From positions 62,001 through 126,000 of the forward strand of contig NZ_BMXB01000008.1 of the NCBI RefSeq assembly GCF_014651535.1: DNA of 64,000 nt. The letters are read 5' to 3'. Below are positions 55,727 to 63,894 of the stretch, piece after piece. Within the stretch, counting starts at the first letter, position 1; every line of letters starts with the position of its first letter. The position numbers and the translations under genes were made by a program. A model generated the notes under the pieces. It had not been told where the DNA came from, made no database searches, and saw nothing but the letters and a program-made list of their open reading frames with translations. This DNA is from Salinimicrobium marinum. Its GTDB lineage: Bacteria; Bacteroidota; Bacteroidia; Flavobacteriales; Flavobacteriaceae.

Positions 55727-58294
55727 TTACCCACACTTGGAGTAACCACAGCTTTTGCATTCAAGACATCCTTCAGAGAAATGGATTCCTTCAGGATCTC
55801 CACATTCCTCACATTTTTTATCGGCTGCGGGTGTTCCGTTGGGAACAAACTGCTTCAAAGCACGAACCACACCGGCCTTCCAGGTGTTGATGTTTTCATC
55901 CAGAAGGTTCAGGTTGTTGATCAAATCTACAACGTAAGGTATCGGCATTCCGTGGCGAAGCACTCCAGAAATCAGCTTAGCATAGTTCCAGTATTCTTCG
56001 TTAAAGGATCTTGAAAGTCCTTCTATCGTCACTTTATATCCGTGTTTATCACTAAACTGGAAATCGTAACGTGACCTTCCATCTTCATCCTTATTTTTAA
56101 GCACCCATCCATCGGCTACCCAGTTTGGAAGATTGAATACGTCTTCCATCTTTCCGGTAAAGATTTCGTAAGGACGGTTGTGCAATAGTCCAACAACAGC
56201 AATCCATCTTTCTTTTTCGTTATTGAAACGAACAATTTTAGCTTCCAGTTTCTTCGGACGCTTCGGAGCAAAAGTTTCAGCAAAAACAGATTCCTGAATA
56301 GCTTCTTTCTTCTCTTTTTTATCTTTTTTATCATCAGAAGAAACAAGGATTCCGCTACGTGATCCATCACGATAAACAGTAATTCCTTTTAGACCCTGTC
56401 TCCATGATTCAATGTAAATATCACTCACTTTCTCCTCACTCACATCACTCGCTAAATTGATGGTGGAACTGATGGAGTGGGTAGTATATTTCTGAACAAG
56501 GGCCTGCATTTCTACCCTTTTTTGCCAGTTAATTTCTGAAGCTGTTGCGCCTGCATACGGGCTTTCTTCAATAGCTTCTTTTCCGGCGGCTGCCATCCAG
56601 GTTTTAACTTTTGGATGGTATACTGTGAATTCTTCAAAAGCATCTCCCGTATCATCGACAAATGCCACTTTTGCATTCTTTTCTGATGGATTTACTTTTC
56701 TTCTTCTCTTGTAAGCAAGCATAAAAACCGGCTCAATTCCCGAGGAAGTTTGTGCAAGCATACTTAAACTTCCTGTTGGAGCTACTGTACTTATGGAAAT
56801 GTTCCTTCTCCCGTGCTGCATCATTCTACCGTAGATCTCCGGAAATTCATTCTTCAGCATTTGCACAAAATCAGATTTTTCTTCAATGGCAGGATCAAAA
56901 ACTTTAAAAGGCTCACGGGTGATCGCCATATCGATACTACTGTCAAACTCACCTTTCAGTTTAGTTTGCATGATCTTATCGATTTCGGTCAAAGCTTCAT
57001 CGGTGTCAAGCTTGATTCCCAAAGCAGCAACAGCATCGGCAAGGGCTGTGAAACCTAAACCTGTACGTCTTCCGTTCTTACCATTTTCAGCAAGTAATTT
57101 CCAGGTATCAATTTCATTCTGTTTGATAAAATCGGGTTCCTTATCATTGGAGATTTTAGCAAGGATACGCTCTACTGCTTCCAGTTCGAGGTCTACTAAA
57201 TCATCCATTAAACGCTGGGTTTCATAGATCACTTTATAGAATTTCTCGTGGTTGAACGTAGCATTTTCGGTAAAAGGCTCATCCACAAAACTGTAAAGGT
57301 TTACCGCAATCAATCGGCAGGAATCTCCTCCTTGCATGGCAATTTCTGAACAAGGGTTTGTTGAACTGTTTTTGAATCCCGGGTAAAAAGAAGATGTTGA
57401 ATACGTATGCTGCTTATCCCAGAAGATCAAGCCAGGTTCGGCTGTATTGTGTGCACATCTAATTACCGTTTCCCATAGTTCTTTTGCACGAACGGTTTTA
57501 GTGTATTTTGGCTCCGGACTTTCAATTGGCCAGCGAAGTGTAAAGTCTGAATCCTCAACAACAGCCTTCATAAATTCATCTGAAAGTCGTACAGAAATAT
57601 TAGCTCCGGTTACCTTTTTAAGATCCTGTTTTACAGTGATGAAATCCTCCACATCGGGATGAGCAATATCAATAGTAAGCATTAAGGCACCTCTTCTTCC
57701 ATTCTGGGCAACTTCACGGGTGGTGTTAGAGAAGCGGTCCATAAAGGAAACGGCTCCGGTTGTAGTTCCCGCAGCATTGGAAACCAACGCATCTTTTGGA
57801 CGCAACCCAGACAGGTCCACTCCTACCCCACAACGTCTTTTGAACAGCTGCACCAGTTGTTGATCTGTATAAAGGATTCCGCCGTAAGAATCGTGCACTG
57901 GTGGAACCACCACACAATTGGAAAGGGATGCAATCATTTGTTCATTCCCAAGAGCGGCCATGACACTTCCCTGCGGAATGCTGTATTTAAAGTCTTTGAA
58001 AAGTTCAAAAATGCGCTCCTCGGTTAAAGGTTCCCTGGTTCGTCCATATCCCGAAAGGTTTTCTATTCCCGAAGATCTGTCGGAGTATTTTGCTTCCACT
58101 CTGGCAAATTCTTTTGCCATTCTATGGTGCATATCGTTGGGCGTCAATTCAAGGTAATTACCTTCCCGGTCCTTGATCGCGTATTTATTGATCCAGGTGG
58201 TGGCAGCAAGTTCGTCATTATTGAAGTATTTTAAAGATTCCTTCAACACTTCATCATAGGTATACGTCTGGGTACTAAATAGTTCTTCAACCAT
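55727..58294 (-). CDS. nrdJ: Adenosylcobalamin-dependent ribonucleoside-diphosphate reductase (class II)
   Basis: An 855-residue class II ribonucleotide reductase using adenosylcobalamin to make deoxyribonucleotides independently of oxygen. The N-terminal ATP-cone-like start is absent. Active-site blocks are SNCVVVPPVHDSYG (first Cys), STNPCSEIAMQGGDSCRLIAVNLYSF (Cys and Glu), and TGSLSMLAQTSSGIEP. The C-terminus ends with a Cys-rich zinc-ribbon-like CEECGDPEGIHFSEGCLECKSCGYSKCG (abridged) containing the redox-active cysteine pair. No cobalamin riboswitch could be found in the 275-base upstream spacer. It is the only reductase subunit in the window. Confidence 0.93.
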   Translation of the reverse strand: MVEELFSTQTYTYDEVLKESLKYFNNDELAATTWINKYAIKDREGNYLELTPNDMHHRMAKEFARVEAKYSDRSSGIENLSGYGRTREPLTEERIFELFKDFKYSIPQGSVMAALGNEQMIASLSNCVVVPPVHDSYGGILYTDQQLVQLFKRRCGVGVDLSGLRPKDALVSNAAGTTTGAVSFMDRFSNTTREVAQNGRRGALMLTIDIAHPDVEDFITVKQDLKKVTGANISVRLSDEFMKAVVEDSDFTLRWPIESPEPKYTKTVRAKELWETVIRCAHNTAEPGLIFWDKQHTYSTSSFYPGFKNSSTNPCSEIAMQGGDSCRLIAVNLYSFVDEPFTENATFNHEKFYKVIYETQRLMDDLVDLELEAVERILAKISNDKEPDFIKQNEIDTWKLLAENGKNGRRTGLGFTALADAVAALGIKLDTDEALTEIDKIMQTKLKGEFDSSIDMAITREPFKVFDPAIEEKSDFVQMLKNEFPEIYGRMMQHGRRNISISTVAPTGSLSMLAQTSSGIEPVFMLAYKRRRKVNPSEKNAKVAFVDDTGDAFEEFTVYHPKVKTWMAAAGKEAIEESPYAGATASEINWQKRVEMQALVQKYTTHSISSTINLASDVSEEKVSDIYIESWRQGLKGITVYRDGSRSGILVSSDDKKDKKEKKEAIQESVFAETFAPKRPKKLEAKIVRFNNEKERWIAVVGLLHNRPYEIFTGKMEDVFNLPNWVADGWVLKNKDEDGRSRYDFQFSDKHGYKVTIEGLSRSFNEEYWNYAKLISGVLRHGMPIPYVVDLINNLNLLDENINTWKAGVVRALKQFVPNGTPAADKKCEECGDPEGIHFSEGCLECKSCGYSKCG

Positions 58295-58569
58295 GGCAGC
58301 TAATTATTTTATTTAAAGAAAGAAATGTAAAGTTATTTGAATAGTTGATTTTTCAACAGCCAATTGGGAAGTTGTTATCAACTACTCACTGTTGAAAAAA
58401 TTATTAAAGAAAGTTGTGAAATTGGCACCTTCAGATTTTGCGGCTGCTCAAACGAATTATTCAAATTTTTCTTCGGTAAATATACGATGAAAAACTTAAA
58501 ATTTTAACACTTTTTCATCTTCCGAAGGATTTTATCCTGCTACAAACTAAAATAATTTTACTGAAAAAT

Positions 58570-59361
58570 CTATTCCTTTTTCAGCACTAGTTTTACCAGA
58601 ACCGGAAAATGATCTGAAGGATATTTCTCCTCATTGGATTCTGTAAGCACTGCATAATTTAGCACTTCAACCTTTTCATTTACAAAGATATAATCGAATC
58701 TCCCTATGGGCTCCTCATCGAATTCATAGGCATTAAAAGTCTCTTCAGGACCCGGGGTCACCTTCCCGGATATCTTTCTGCTGTCGTTGAGAATTTTCGC
58801 CAGATATTGAACTGGAAGGTCTTCAGGTTCAAGGTTAAAATCCCCCATGAGGATTACAGGATCATTCCCTGTATTAACGGCAACAATTTGCTTTATGATA
58901 AGTTCGGCACTCTCTTTCACAGCCTGTTTTCCCTGATGATCAAAATGGGTATTAAAGACCCAGCATTTTTCACCGGTGATCGTATGTTTTAAAAATCCGT
59001 AAGTGCAGATACGTTTATAGGACGCATCCCATCCTATAGAAGGCTCTAAGGGCGTTTTTGACAACCAGAAGGTCGCCTGCCCCGAGACTTCAAAAAGCTC
59101 TTTTCTATAAAAAATAGCGTTAAACAGCCCTTTTTCACCTCCCTCTCTTCCTGTTCCAAAGTAGCTGAAATCTTCAAGCTGTTCCTCCAAAAACTGCAAT
59201 TGTGACTGCCGTGCTTCCTGCACCCCAAGAATGTCGGGATTGTAAGACGAGATCAAATCCTTAAGGTGGTCTTTTCGTTTAGACCAGGAATTCTCTCCAT
59301 CCTCTTCGGTAGCATATTTAATGTTGTAGGACATTACCTGAAGGCTATTCTCCCCGGCCAT
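58570..59361 (-). CDS. Endonuclease/exonuclease/phosphatase family protein, cytoplasmic paralog
   Basis: A 263-residue protein of the EEP superfamily. Motifs: VMSYNIKYA with Asn, NPDILGVQEA with the catalytic Glu, VFNTHFDHQG, DPVILMGDFNLEP with Asp/Asn, RFDYIFV, and PSDHFPVLVKL with the final Asp-His. All are intact. It begins MAGENSLQ and lacks a signal peptide, unlike its neighbour at 59411-60250, with which it shares most motif sequence (EEDGENSWSKRK here, NENDGENSWSKRK there). Substrate (phosphoester, phosphoinositide, nucleic acid) unknown. Confidence 0.87.
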   Translation of the reverse strand: MAGENSLQVMSYNIKYATEEDGENSWSKRKDHLKDLISSYNPDILGVQEARQSQLQFLEEQLEDFSYFGTGREGGEKGLFNAIFYRKELFEVSGQATFWLSKTPLEPSIGWDASYKRICTYGFLKHTITGEKCWVFNTHFDHQGKQAVKESAELIIKQIVAVNTGNDPVILMGDFNLEPEDLPVQYLAKILNDSRKISGKVTPGPEETFNAYEFDEEPIGRFDYIFVNEKVEVLNYAVLTESNEEKYPSDHFPVLVKLVLKKE

Positions 59362-59410
59362 AGAACACTATCTTTAATACTATTTATTACTTCTGAGAAT
59401 AATCTAAAAC

Positions 59411-60250
59411 CTATTGTAGTTCAAGGGTTACGAACACCGGTAAATGATCTGATGGATATTTAAGATCTTTTGAATCACTTAAAACCGCGTATTTAAGCAC
59501 CTTAAAGCCTTCATTTATAAAAATGTAATCAATACGGTCTGTTACCGGTTCATCAAAGTGGTATCCATTAAAAGTACCTTCCGGACCAAAAACCACTTTT
59601 TCAGCTACGTTTTTGCTGTCATTCATTTGTTCAGACAAAAACTGAATGGGTTTTGTCTCCGGCTCCAGGTTTAGATCTCCCATGAGGATCACGGGAAAAT
59701 CTTTAATGTTTATCTCTTCGATTTTATCTATTATTAATTCCGCACTCTCCTCTCTGGCCTGCTCCCCAATATGATCAAAATGTGTATTAAAAACATAAAA
59801 CTTTTCCCCGGAATCTTTCTTTTGAAAAAGTGCCCAGGTACAGATCCTGGGGAGGGCCGCATCCCAGCCTTTTACAGGTTTATCTGGTGTTTCAGAAAGC
59901 CAGAAGGTGTCTTCTTCCAGCACCTCATACTCCTTAGATTTATAAAAAATAGCACTGAACTCTCCTTTATCAGCTCCGTCCTCACGTCCTACGCCTACAT
60001 ATTTGTAATTTTCCATACTGCCCTCAAAATGTTCCAGCTGCTCCAAAACAGCCTCCTGGACTCCAAAAATTTCAGGTTCATAAAACTTCAGTTGAGCTGT
60101 TAGATGAGCCTTTCTCTTGGACCATGAATTCTCTCCATCATTTTCATTTGCATACTTAATGTTGTATGACATGACTTCCATTTGGGCAGTGGCTGCACCG
60201 GGCACACACACGAATATTAGTAAAACGACAATGCTTTTTAAAATTTTCAT
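59411..60250 (-). CDS. Endonuclease/exonuclease/phosphatase family protein, secreted paralog
   Basis: This 279-residue paralog of 58570-59361 carries a signal peptide (ending GAATAQ). The same motifs are present: VMSYNIKYA, EIFGVQEA, VFNTHFDHIG, FPVILMGDLNLEP, RIDYIFI and PSDHLPVFVTL. The two genes are arranged head to tail with a 49-base gap, so a local duplication followed by gain or loss of the export signal is likely. It starts just four bases after the end of the dehydrogenase-like gene on the same strand. Confidence 0.87.
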   Translation of the reverse strand: MKILKSIVVLLIFVCVPGAATAQMEVMSYNIKYANENDGENSWSKRKAHLTAQLKFYEPEIFGVQEAVLEQLEHFEGSMENYKYVGVGREDGADKGEFSAIFYKSKEYEVLEEDTFWLSETPDKPVKGWDAALPRICTWALFQKKDSGEKFYVFNTHFDHIGEQAREESAELIIDKIEEINIKDFPVILMGDLNLEPETKPIQFLSEQMNDSKNVAEKVVFGPEGTFNGYHFDEPVTDRIDYIFINEGFKVLKYAVLSDSKDLKYPSDHLPVFVTLELQ

Positions 60251-60254
60251 CCTT

Positions 60255-61460
60255 TTAGTATTGATTCACGTATTCCTGTAAATATTCAAAACGTTTAGTA
60301 AGTTTACCATCTTTAGTCATTCTTGCCCGCTCCAGGATGCCGTCTTTATCATTATTGAAAAAAGCCGGAATAACATTTTTCAAAAACATTTCTCCAAAAC
60401 CTTCACTGGCATCTTTGGGTAATTCGCAAGGCAGGTTGTCTACTGCCATTACCATGATGGCATCTTTTTCTTTAAAATCAACTTCGGAATGGTTTGTTGG
60501 GTTGTAGCCGTAGAAAGGCTCAGCTATAGTAGATGGTCGTATGGTACTTGCAATTGGGCCATTGATGTCGCAGGAAATATCTGCCACATACTTGATCCTG
60601 AAATCGGGATCTTTCATATCTTCAGCAGAATAAAAAACCGGAGCCCCTTGTCCATAGAAATGTCCTGCGATGAAAAAATCTGTTTCCCGGGCAAAGCGCA
60701 TAAAATTTCCATCATATTTTTCGGGACTGCTGAAAAATTCCTTTTTTGAAGCCTCCCTGCCGGCTTTACGCCGGTTATAATCCAGTACATCTACACAACA
60801 GTATACCGGCTCTTCAAACCCTTCCTGCAAATATTCCTTAAGACTTACTTTTCTAATGTTTAAATGATCAAGTAATTCCTTAGCGCCCCGGGCAACCTTA
60901 CCGCTGCCGGTGAGCAGGATCTTTATGGGCGGCACTTCAATTCCGTCAAGTTGGTGCAGCATAGCATCAAGATCAGACAAGCTTTCTGCTTTCGGAAGGT
61001 CAAAAATTCCTTCCTTCAAACCAATGCCCCTAAAGCCGTTGTAGGTCCCTACCAAACCCGCATATCTTCCGAAGCCAATGAGTCGGGTTCCGTTTTTCTT
61101 CACAATCACTTCGTGATCGTACAGCTCAATATTCTTTTGGAGAACTTCCCTCAAAAGATCGCGGTTGTAAGGTTGTTTTTTAATGGTATGTGAAAAGAAA
61201 AAATATTTTTTATCTGGGATCAAAGCCGGAACAGGGACTTCCTTCACTCCCAGGAGCACGTTACAGTCTGACAAATCTTCAGACACTTCAAAACCAGCTT
61301 CCCGGTAGGCATCATCAGGAAAGATCCTGATCTTTGAACTTTCTACCTTAAAATGTGCTTCCGGAAATTTAGTTACAGTTTCTTTTAGTTTTTGAGGAGA
61401 AAAAACCACTCTTCTGTCTGGCGGAGTTTTTCTCTCTTTAATGATTCCGAATTTTATCAT
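60255..61460 (-). CDS. Lysine/alanine-dehydrogenase-like (saccharopine dehydrogenase superfamily) enzyme
   Basis: A 401-residue protein of the alanine dehydrogenase/lysine-2-oxoglutarate reductase family. The N-terminal domain starts MIKFGIIKERKTPPDRRVVFSP and has the FSHTIKKQPYNRDLL His/Lys region; it is followed by the FGRYAGLVGTYNGFRGIGL stretch. The Rossmann loop KILLTGSGKVARGAKELL (about 184-201) binds NAD(P). Similarity is closest to Lys1-type saccharopine dehydrogenases (NAD, L-lysine forming). Whether it acts on saccharopine, lysine or another amino acid is not known. A TATCTTTG element is 37 bases upstream. Confidence 0.8.
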   Translation of the reverse strand: MIKFGIIKERKTPPDRRVVFSPQKLKETVTKFPEAHFKVESSKIRIFPDDAYREAGFEVSEDLSDCNVLLGVKEVPVPALIPDKKYFFFSHTIKKQPYNRDLLREVLQKNIELYDHEVIVKKNGTRLIGFGRYAGLVGTYNGFRGIGLKEGIFDLPKAESLSDLDAMLHQLDGIEVPPIKILLTGSGKVARGAKELLDHLNIRKVSLKEYLQEGFEEPVYCCVDVLDYNRRKAGREASKKEFFSSPEKYDGNFMRFARETDFFIAGHFYGQGAPVFYSAEDMKDPDFRIKYVADISCDINGPIASTIRPSTIAEPFYGYNPTNHSEVDFKEKDAIMVMAVDNLPCELPKDASEGFGEMFLKNVIPAFFNNDKDGILERARMTKDGKLTKRFEYLQEYVNQY

Positions 61461-61496
61461 TTTTGGTACAGGTTTTGCTTTTTATTGGGTGTTCTT

Positions 61497-61504
61497 CAAA
61501 GATA
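61497..61504 (-). promoter_or_regulatory. TATCTTTG promoter element of the dehydrogenase-like gene
   Basis: TAnnTTTG match on the minus strand; a second one on the plus strand at 61519-61526 faces towards tmRNA. Confidence 0.5.
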
Positions 61505-61518
61505 TAAATTTTAAACTG

Positions 61519-61526
61519 TATCTTTG
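61519..61526 (+). promoter_or_regulatory. TATCTTTG element upstream of tmRNA
   Basis: TATCTTTG about 120 bases before the tmRNA 5' end. A closer promoter is also possible; the precursor would then be processed by RNase P. Confidence 0.4.
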
Positions 61527-61646
61527 TCACCTTCCTGAAGCTTCAATGCACATTTCGATGCTTTTACCTGAAGTTTTGGCGAAGATATTTCCGAAACATT
61601 TATGGCACAAATTCTGCAATAATGTTTTTTAAGTTCTTTACATAAT

Positions 61647-62043
61647 GGGGTCGACTTGGTTTTGACAGCGAGTCTAACTGAGTTGTAAGCACGTCGAGCG
61701 CTGGGATACAGCTCGTAAATCTCATATTTCACACTTTTTTAAACGGCGAGAATAACTACGCCTTGGCTGCATAATCCGAATCATAGTAGGATTGCTTAGT
61801 CCCTGCAAGGCAGGGAGCCAAGATGTCTCGTGGAAGCCTTGATTTACGGCGTCCACAACAGAGGCACCGATAAAGTAAATATAGGAACCGCAGGGCCTTG
61901 ATGCGGTTTCGAAATCTAATTGAGGATACGTGTAAAGTTGGTGGTTTTCGGCCGGCTTTGCATCGACAATCAAGTGAAAACTAAACGTGTAGAAAGCAAT
62001 TGAGTTGCTTGTTTGGACGAGGGTTCGAACCCCTCCGACTCCA
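61647..62043 (+). ncRNA. ssrA: tmRNA (ssrA), tag GENNYALAA
   Basis: This 397-base RNA rescues stalled ribosomes. The 5' end GGGGTCG pairs with CGACTCC at the 3' end, and the T-arm GAGGGTTCGAACCCCTC is perfect. The tag frame reads GGC GAG AAT AAC TAC GCC TTG GCT GCA TAA (61745-61774), giving GENNYALAA. The terminal CCA is not encoded in full. A terminator follows. The 3' end is a well-known insertion site for integrases, and an integrase gene lies 262 bases downstream. Confidence 0.96.
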
Positions 62044-62066
62044 CTTTTTGAGTATCAAACTCGATC

Positions 62067-62103
62067 AAAAACCCCGGAATCCTAGGATTTACGGGGTTTT
62101 TCA
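62067..62103 (+). terminator. Intrinsic terminator of tmRNA
   Basis: AAAAACCCC and GGGGTTTTT arms (62067-62075, 62093-62101) with a loop containing CCTAGG. It follows the tmRNA end by 23 bases. Confidence 0.85.
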
Positions 62104-62305
62104 TTTTTAACGATATCATTTAATATCATTTAATTCCATCTGAAACGAGACCAATACGGTGACCCCCTTAAGTGACCAAAAAAGGGGTCTCGCCAAGCCT
62201 TTAAATTACTGTTTTTCAATTCTTTATATAAAGTTAAAGTTTTAAATCGTATACTCTTTTTAGCTACTTTGGGTGACCTATCGAGACCTAAAATTTTTAA
62301 AGCTT

Positions 62306-63577
62306 ATGAAAACTGATTTTCACACCCACTTTCACCTCCTCGCGAAAAAGAAAAATAAACGCGGACTTGCACCTATTTACTTGAGACTTACCGTTGACAG
62401 AAAAAGAATGGAATACAGTATTTCACGTAGAATCCAACCCGAATATTGGAACGGTAAAATGGAAAAAGTCATGGGTAACAATACAAATGAGAAAGAGATC
62501 AATACCCACATCAATAATATTCGTCATAAGCTGAATAAAATTCATCAGATATTGTCTGATAACGAAGAACCTATTACGGCTTCCAGAATGATCCAGGAAT
62601 TAAAAGGTGAAAACAAACCGAAGCCCAAGATGACCCTGGAAGTATTTAAAGAACATAATGAACAGATGGATCGTCTCTCGGGTAAAAGTATTTCTAAGAG
62701 TACATCAAAGAGATACTGGACTTGCTATAATCATTTGGAACAATTCATCAACGAAGAGTATAAGGCAGATGATTACCCGATAAATGATGTCAATCACCAA
62801 TTCATCTCCAAATTAGAATATTTTCTCAAGACTAAACGGGAATGCAATCACAACTCCGCATTGAAATATGTCAACAACTTTAAAAAAATTGTGCGGATAG
62901 CACTGGCCAACCAGTGGATGGACCGGGATCCTTTCTACAATTACAAAGTCCAGTTCGAAACCGTGGAACGTGAATTCTTAAATGAGGAGGAAGTTCAACA
63001 ACTAATAAATAAAGACCTTCACCTGGACCGATTAAAACTGGTGAGGGACATGTTTGTTTTTAGCTGTTATACGGGTCTGGCCTATTCTGATGTAAAAAAG
63101 TTAAGTGAGGCTGATATTACTACAGGAATCGATGGCGGTAAATGGATTAGGACAAGGAGAACCAAAACAAAGACCCTTAGCAGCATTCCTATATTACCTG
63201 TTGCTGAAGAAATTCTGGATAGGTATAAAGATCATCCTGAAGTAAAAGGAGGAGATTATATTTTACCGGTTTTAAGCAATCAAAAATCAAATGCATTTTT
63301 GAAAGAGATAGCAGTTATGTGCGGGATAAGGAAACCTCTCACCACTCACCTGGCGCGGCATACCTTTGCAACTACTATTACTTTGACAAATGGCGTACCT
63401 ATCGAATCTGTGAGTAAAATGCTTGGACATAAAGATTTAAGGACTACTCAGCATTATGCAAAAATCGTCGACCGAAAAATAAGTGATGATATGAAGGCTT
63501 TAAAAATAAAACTGGCAGAAAAAGAAGCGGAAACACCTACAGATGAAAAAAAAAGAAGGTTTAAAAATCAAATTTAA
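62306..63577 (+). CDS. Tyrosine-type integrase of Bacteroidota mobile elements
   Basis: From MKTDFHTHFHLLAKKK the protein has 423 residues; an upstream ATG at 62273 adds an unlikely tail. It has the Arm-DNA-binding domain (about 4-90, with KRGLAPIYLRLTVDRKRMEYSI), a SAM-like core-binding domain (about 100-205), and the catalytic domain (about 210-400). HLARHTFATT gives the His-x-x-Arg, LGHKDLRTTQHYAK the final His and Tyr. The usual first Arg of the catalytic set is replaced by Ala-Tyr in CYTGLAYSDV, as in many Bacteroidota integrases related to IntDOT. Its place next to the tmRNA 3' end suggests it inserted there. The element extends beyond the window. Confidence 0.92.
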   Translation: MKTDFHTHFHLLAKKKNKRGLAPIYLRLTVDRKRMEYSISRRIQPEYWNGKMEKVMGNNTNEKEINTHINNIRHKLNKIHQILSDNEEPITASRMIQELKGENKPKPKMTLEVFKEHNEQMDRLSGKSISKSTSKRYWTCYNHLEQFINEEYKADDYPINDVNHQFISKLEYFLKTKRECNHNSALKYVNNFKKIVRIALANQWMDRDPFYNYKVQFETVEREFLNEEEVQQLINKDLHLDRLKLVRDMFVFSCYTGLAYSDVKKLSEADITTGIDGGKWIRTRRTKTKTLSSIPILPVAEEILDRYKDHPEVKGGDYILPVLSNQKSNAFLKEIAVMCGIRKPLTTHLARHTFATTITLTNGVPIESVSKMLGHKDLRTTQHYAKIVDRKISDDMKALKIKLAEKEAETPTDEKKRRFKNQI

Positions 63578-63618
63578 AATTTAGAAAATATTCTGAAAGA
63601 GCAATCAAAAAAATGGAT

Positions 63619-63694
63619 GGGGGTCTGTAAATTCAACTCTTTCTGAATAGAATTATTTATTAATCTCATTCAGAAAGAGTTTATTTACACCCTC
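63619..63694. repeat. 76-bp near-perfect palindrome, MITE-like
   Basis: The left arm GGGGGTCTGTAAATTCAACTC... and the reverse complement of the right arm GAGGGTGTAAATAAACTC... match over about 28 bases, both running into TTTCTGAAT, with a roughly 16-base A+T-rich centre. The GGGTCTGTAAA end resembles termini of IS256-type elements. It could be a miniature element derived from such an IS. Target duplications could not be identified. Confidence 0.5.
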
Positions 63695-63785
63695 ATGATG
63701 GTGAACCGCCGTATACGAGCCCCGTATTAACGGTGGTGTGAGAGGCGCACTCCGTCCGTTACTGGCAGAGCCGTCAACTCGATTG
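63695..63785 (+). mobile_element. 3' remnant of a group II intron (domains V and VI)
   Basis: GAACCGCCGTATACG-AGCC-CCGTATTAACGGTGGT forms the short two-part hairpin of domain V, with the conserved GTGGTGTGAGAGG after it. A second hairpin up to CCGTCAACTCGATT has an unpaired A near its 3' base, as in domain VI. The upstream intron parts and the reverse transcriptase are missing; the left edge coincides with the palindrome at 63619-63694. Confidence 0.6.
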
Positions 63786-63894
63786 GATGCCCGTGCTTTT
63801 TATTCTTTTGTGCATTGGGCAGCCCTACTCTTTGGCAAGGTTCTGGCTTGTGCGGCTGCGTTGAGCTACTTGCCTATGTGTATGGATGCCCACG
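63786..63894. other. GC-richer non-coding stretch with direct repeat
   Basis: About 110 bases with the direct repeat TGGATGCCC at 63784-63792 and 63883-63891 and complementary stretches (GGCAAG and CTTGCC, GGGCAGCC and GGCTGC). It is more G+C-rich than the surrounding chromosome and has no reading frame. It may be a folded recombination or cassette boundary; identity unknown. Confidence 0.3.

Noticed and set aside
58295-58569. Cobalamin riboswitch upstream of nrdJ
   Set aside because: I looked for the B12-box and the usual long leader; no convincing match in this A+T-rich spacer.
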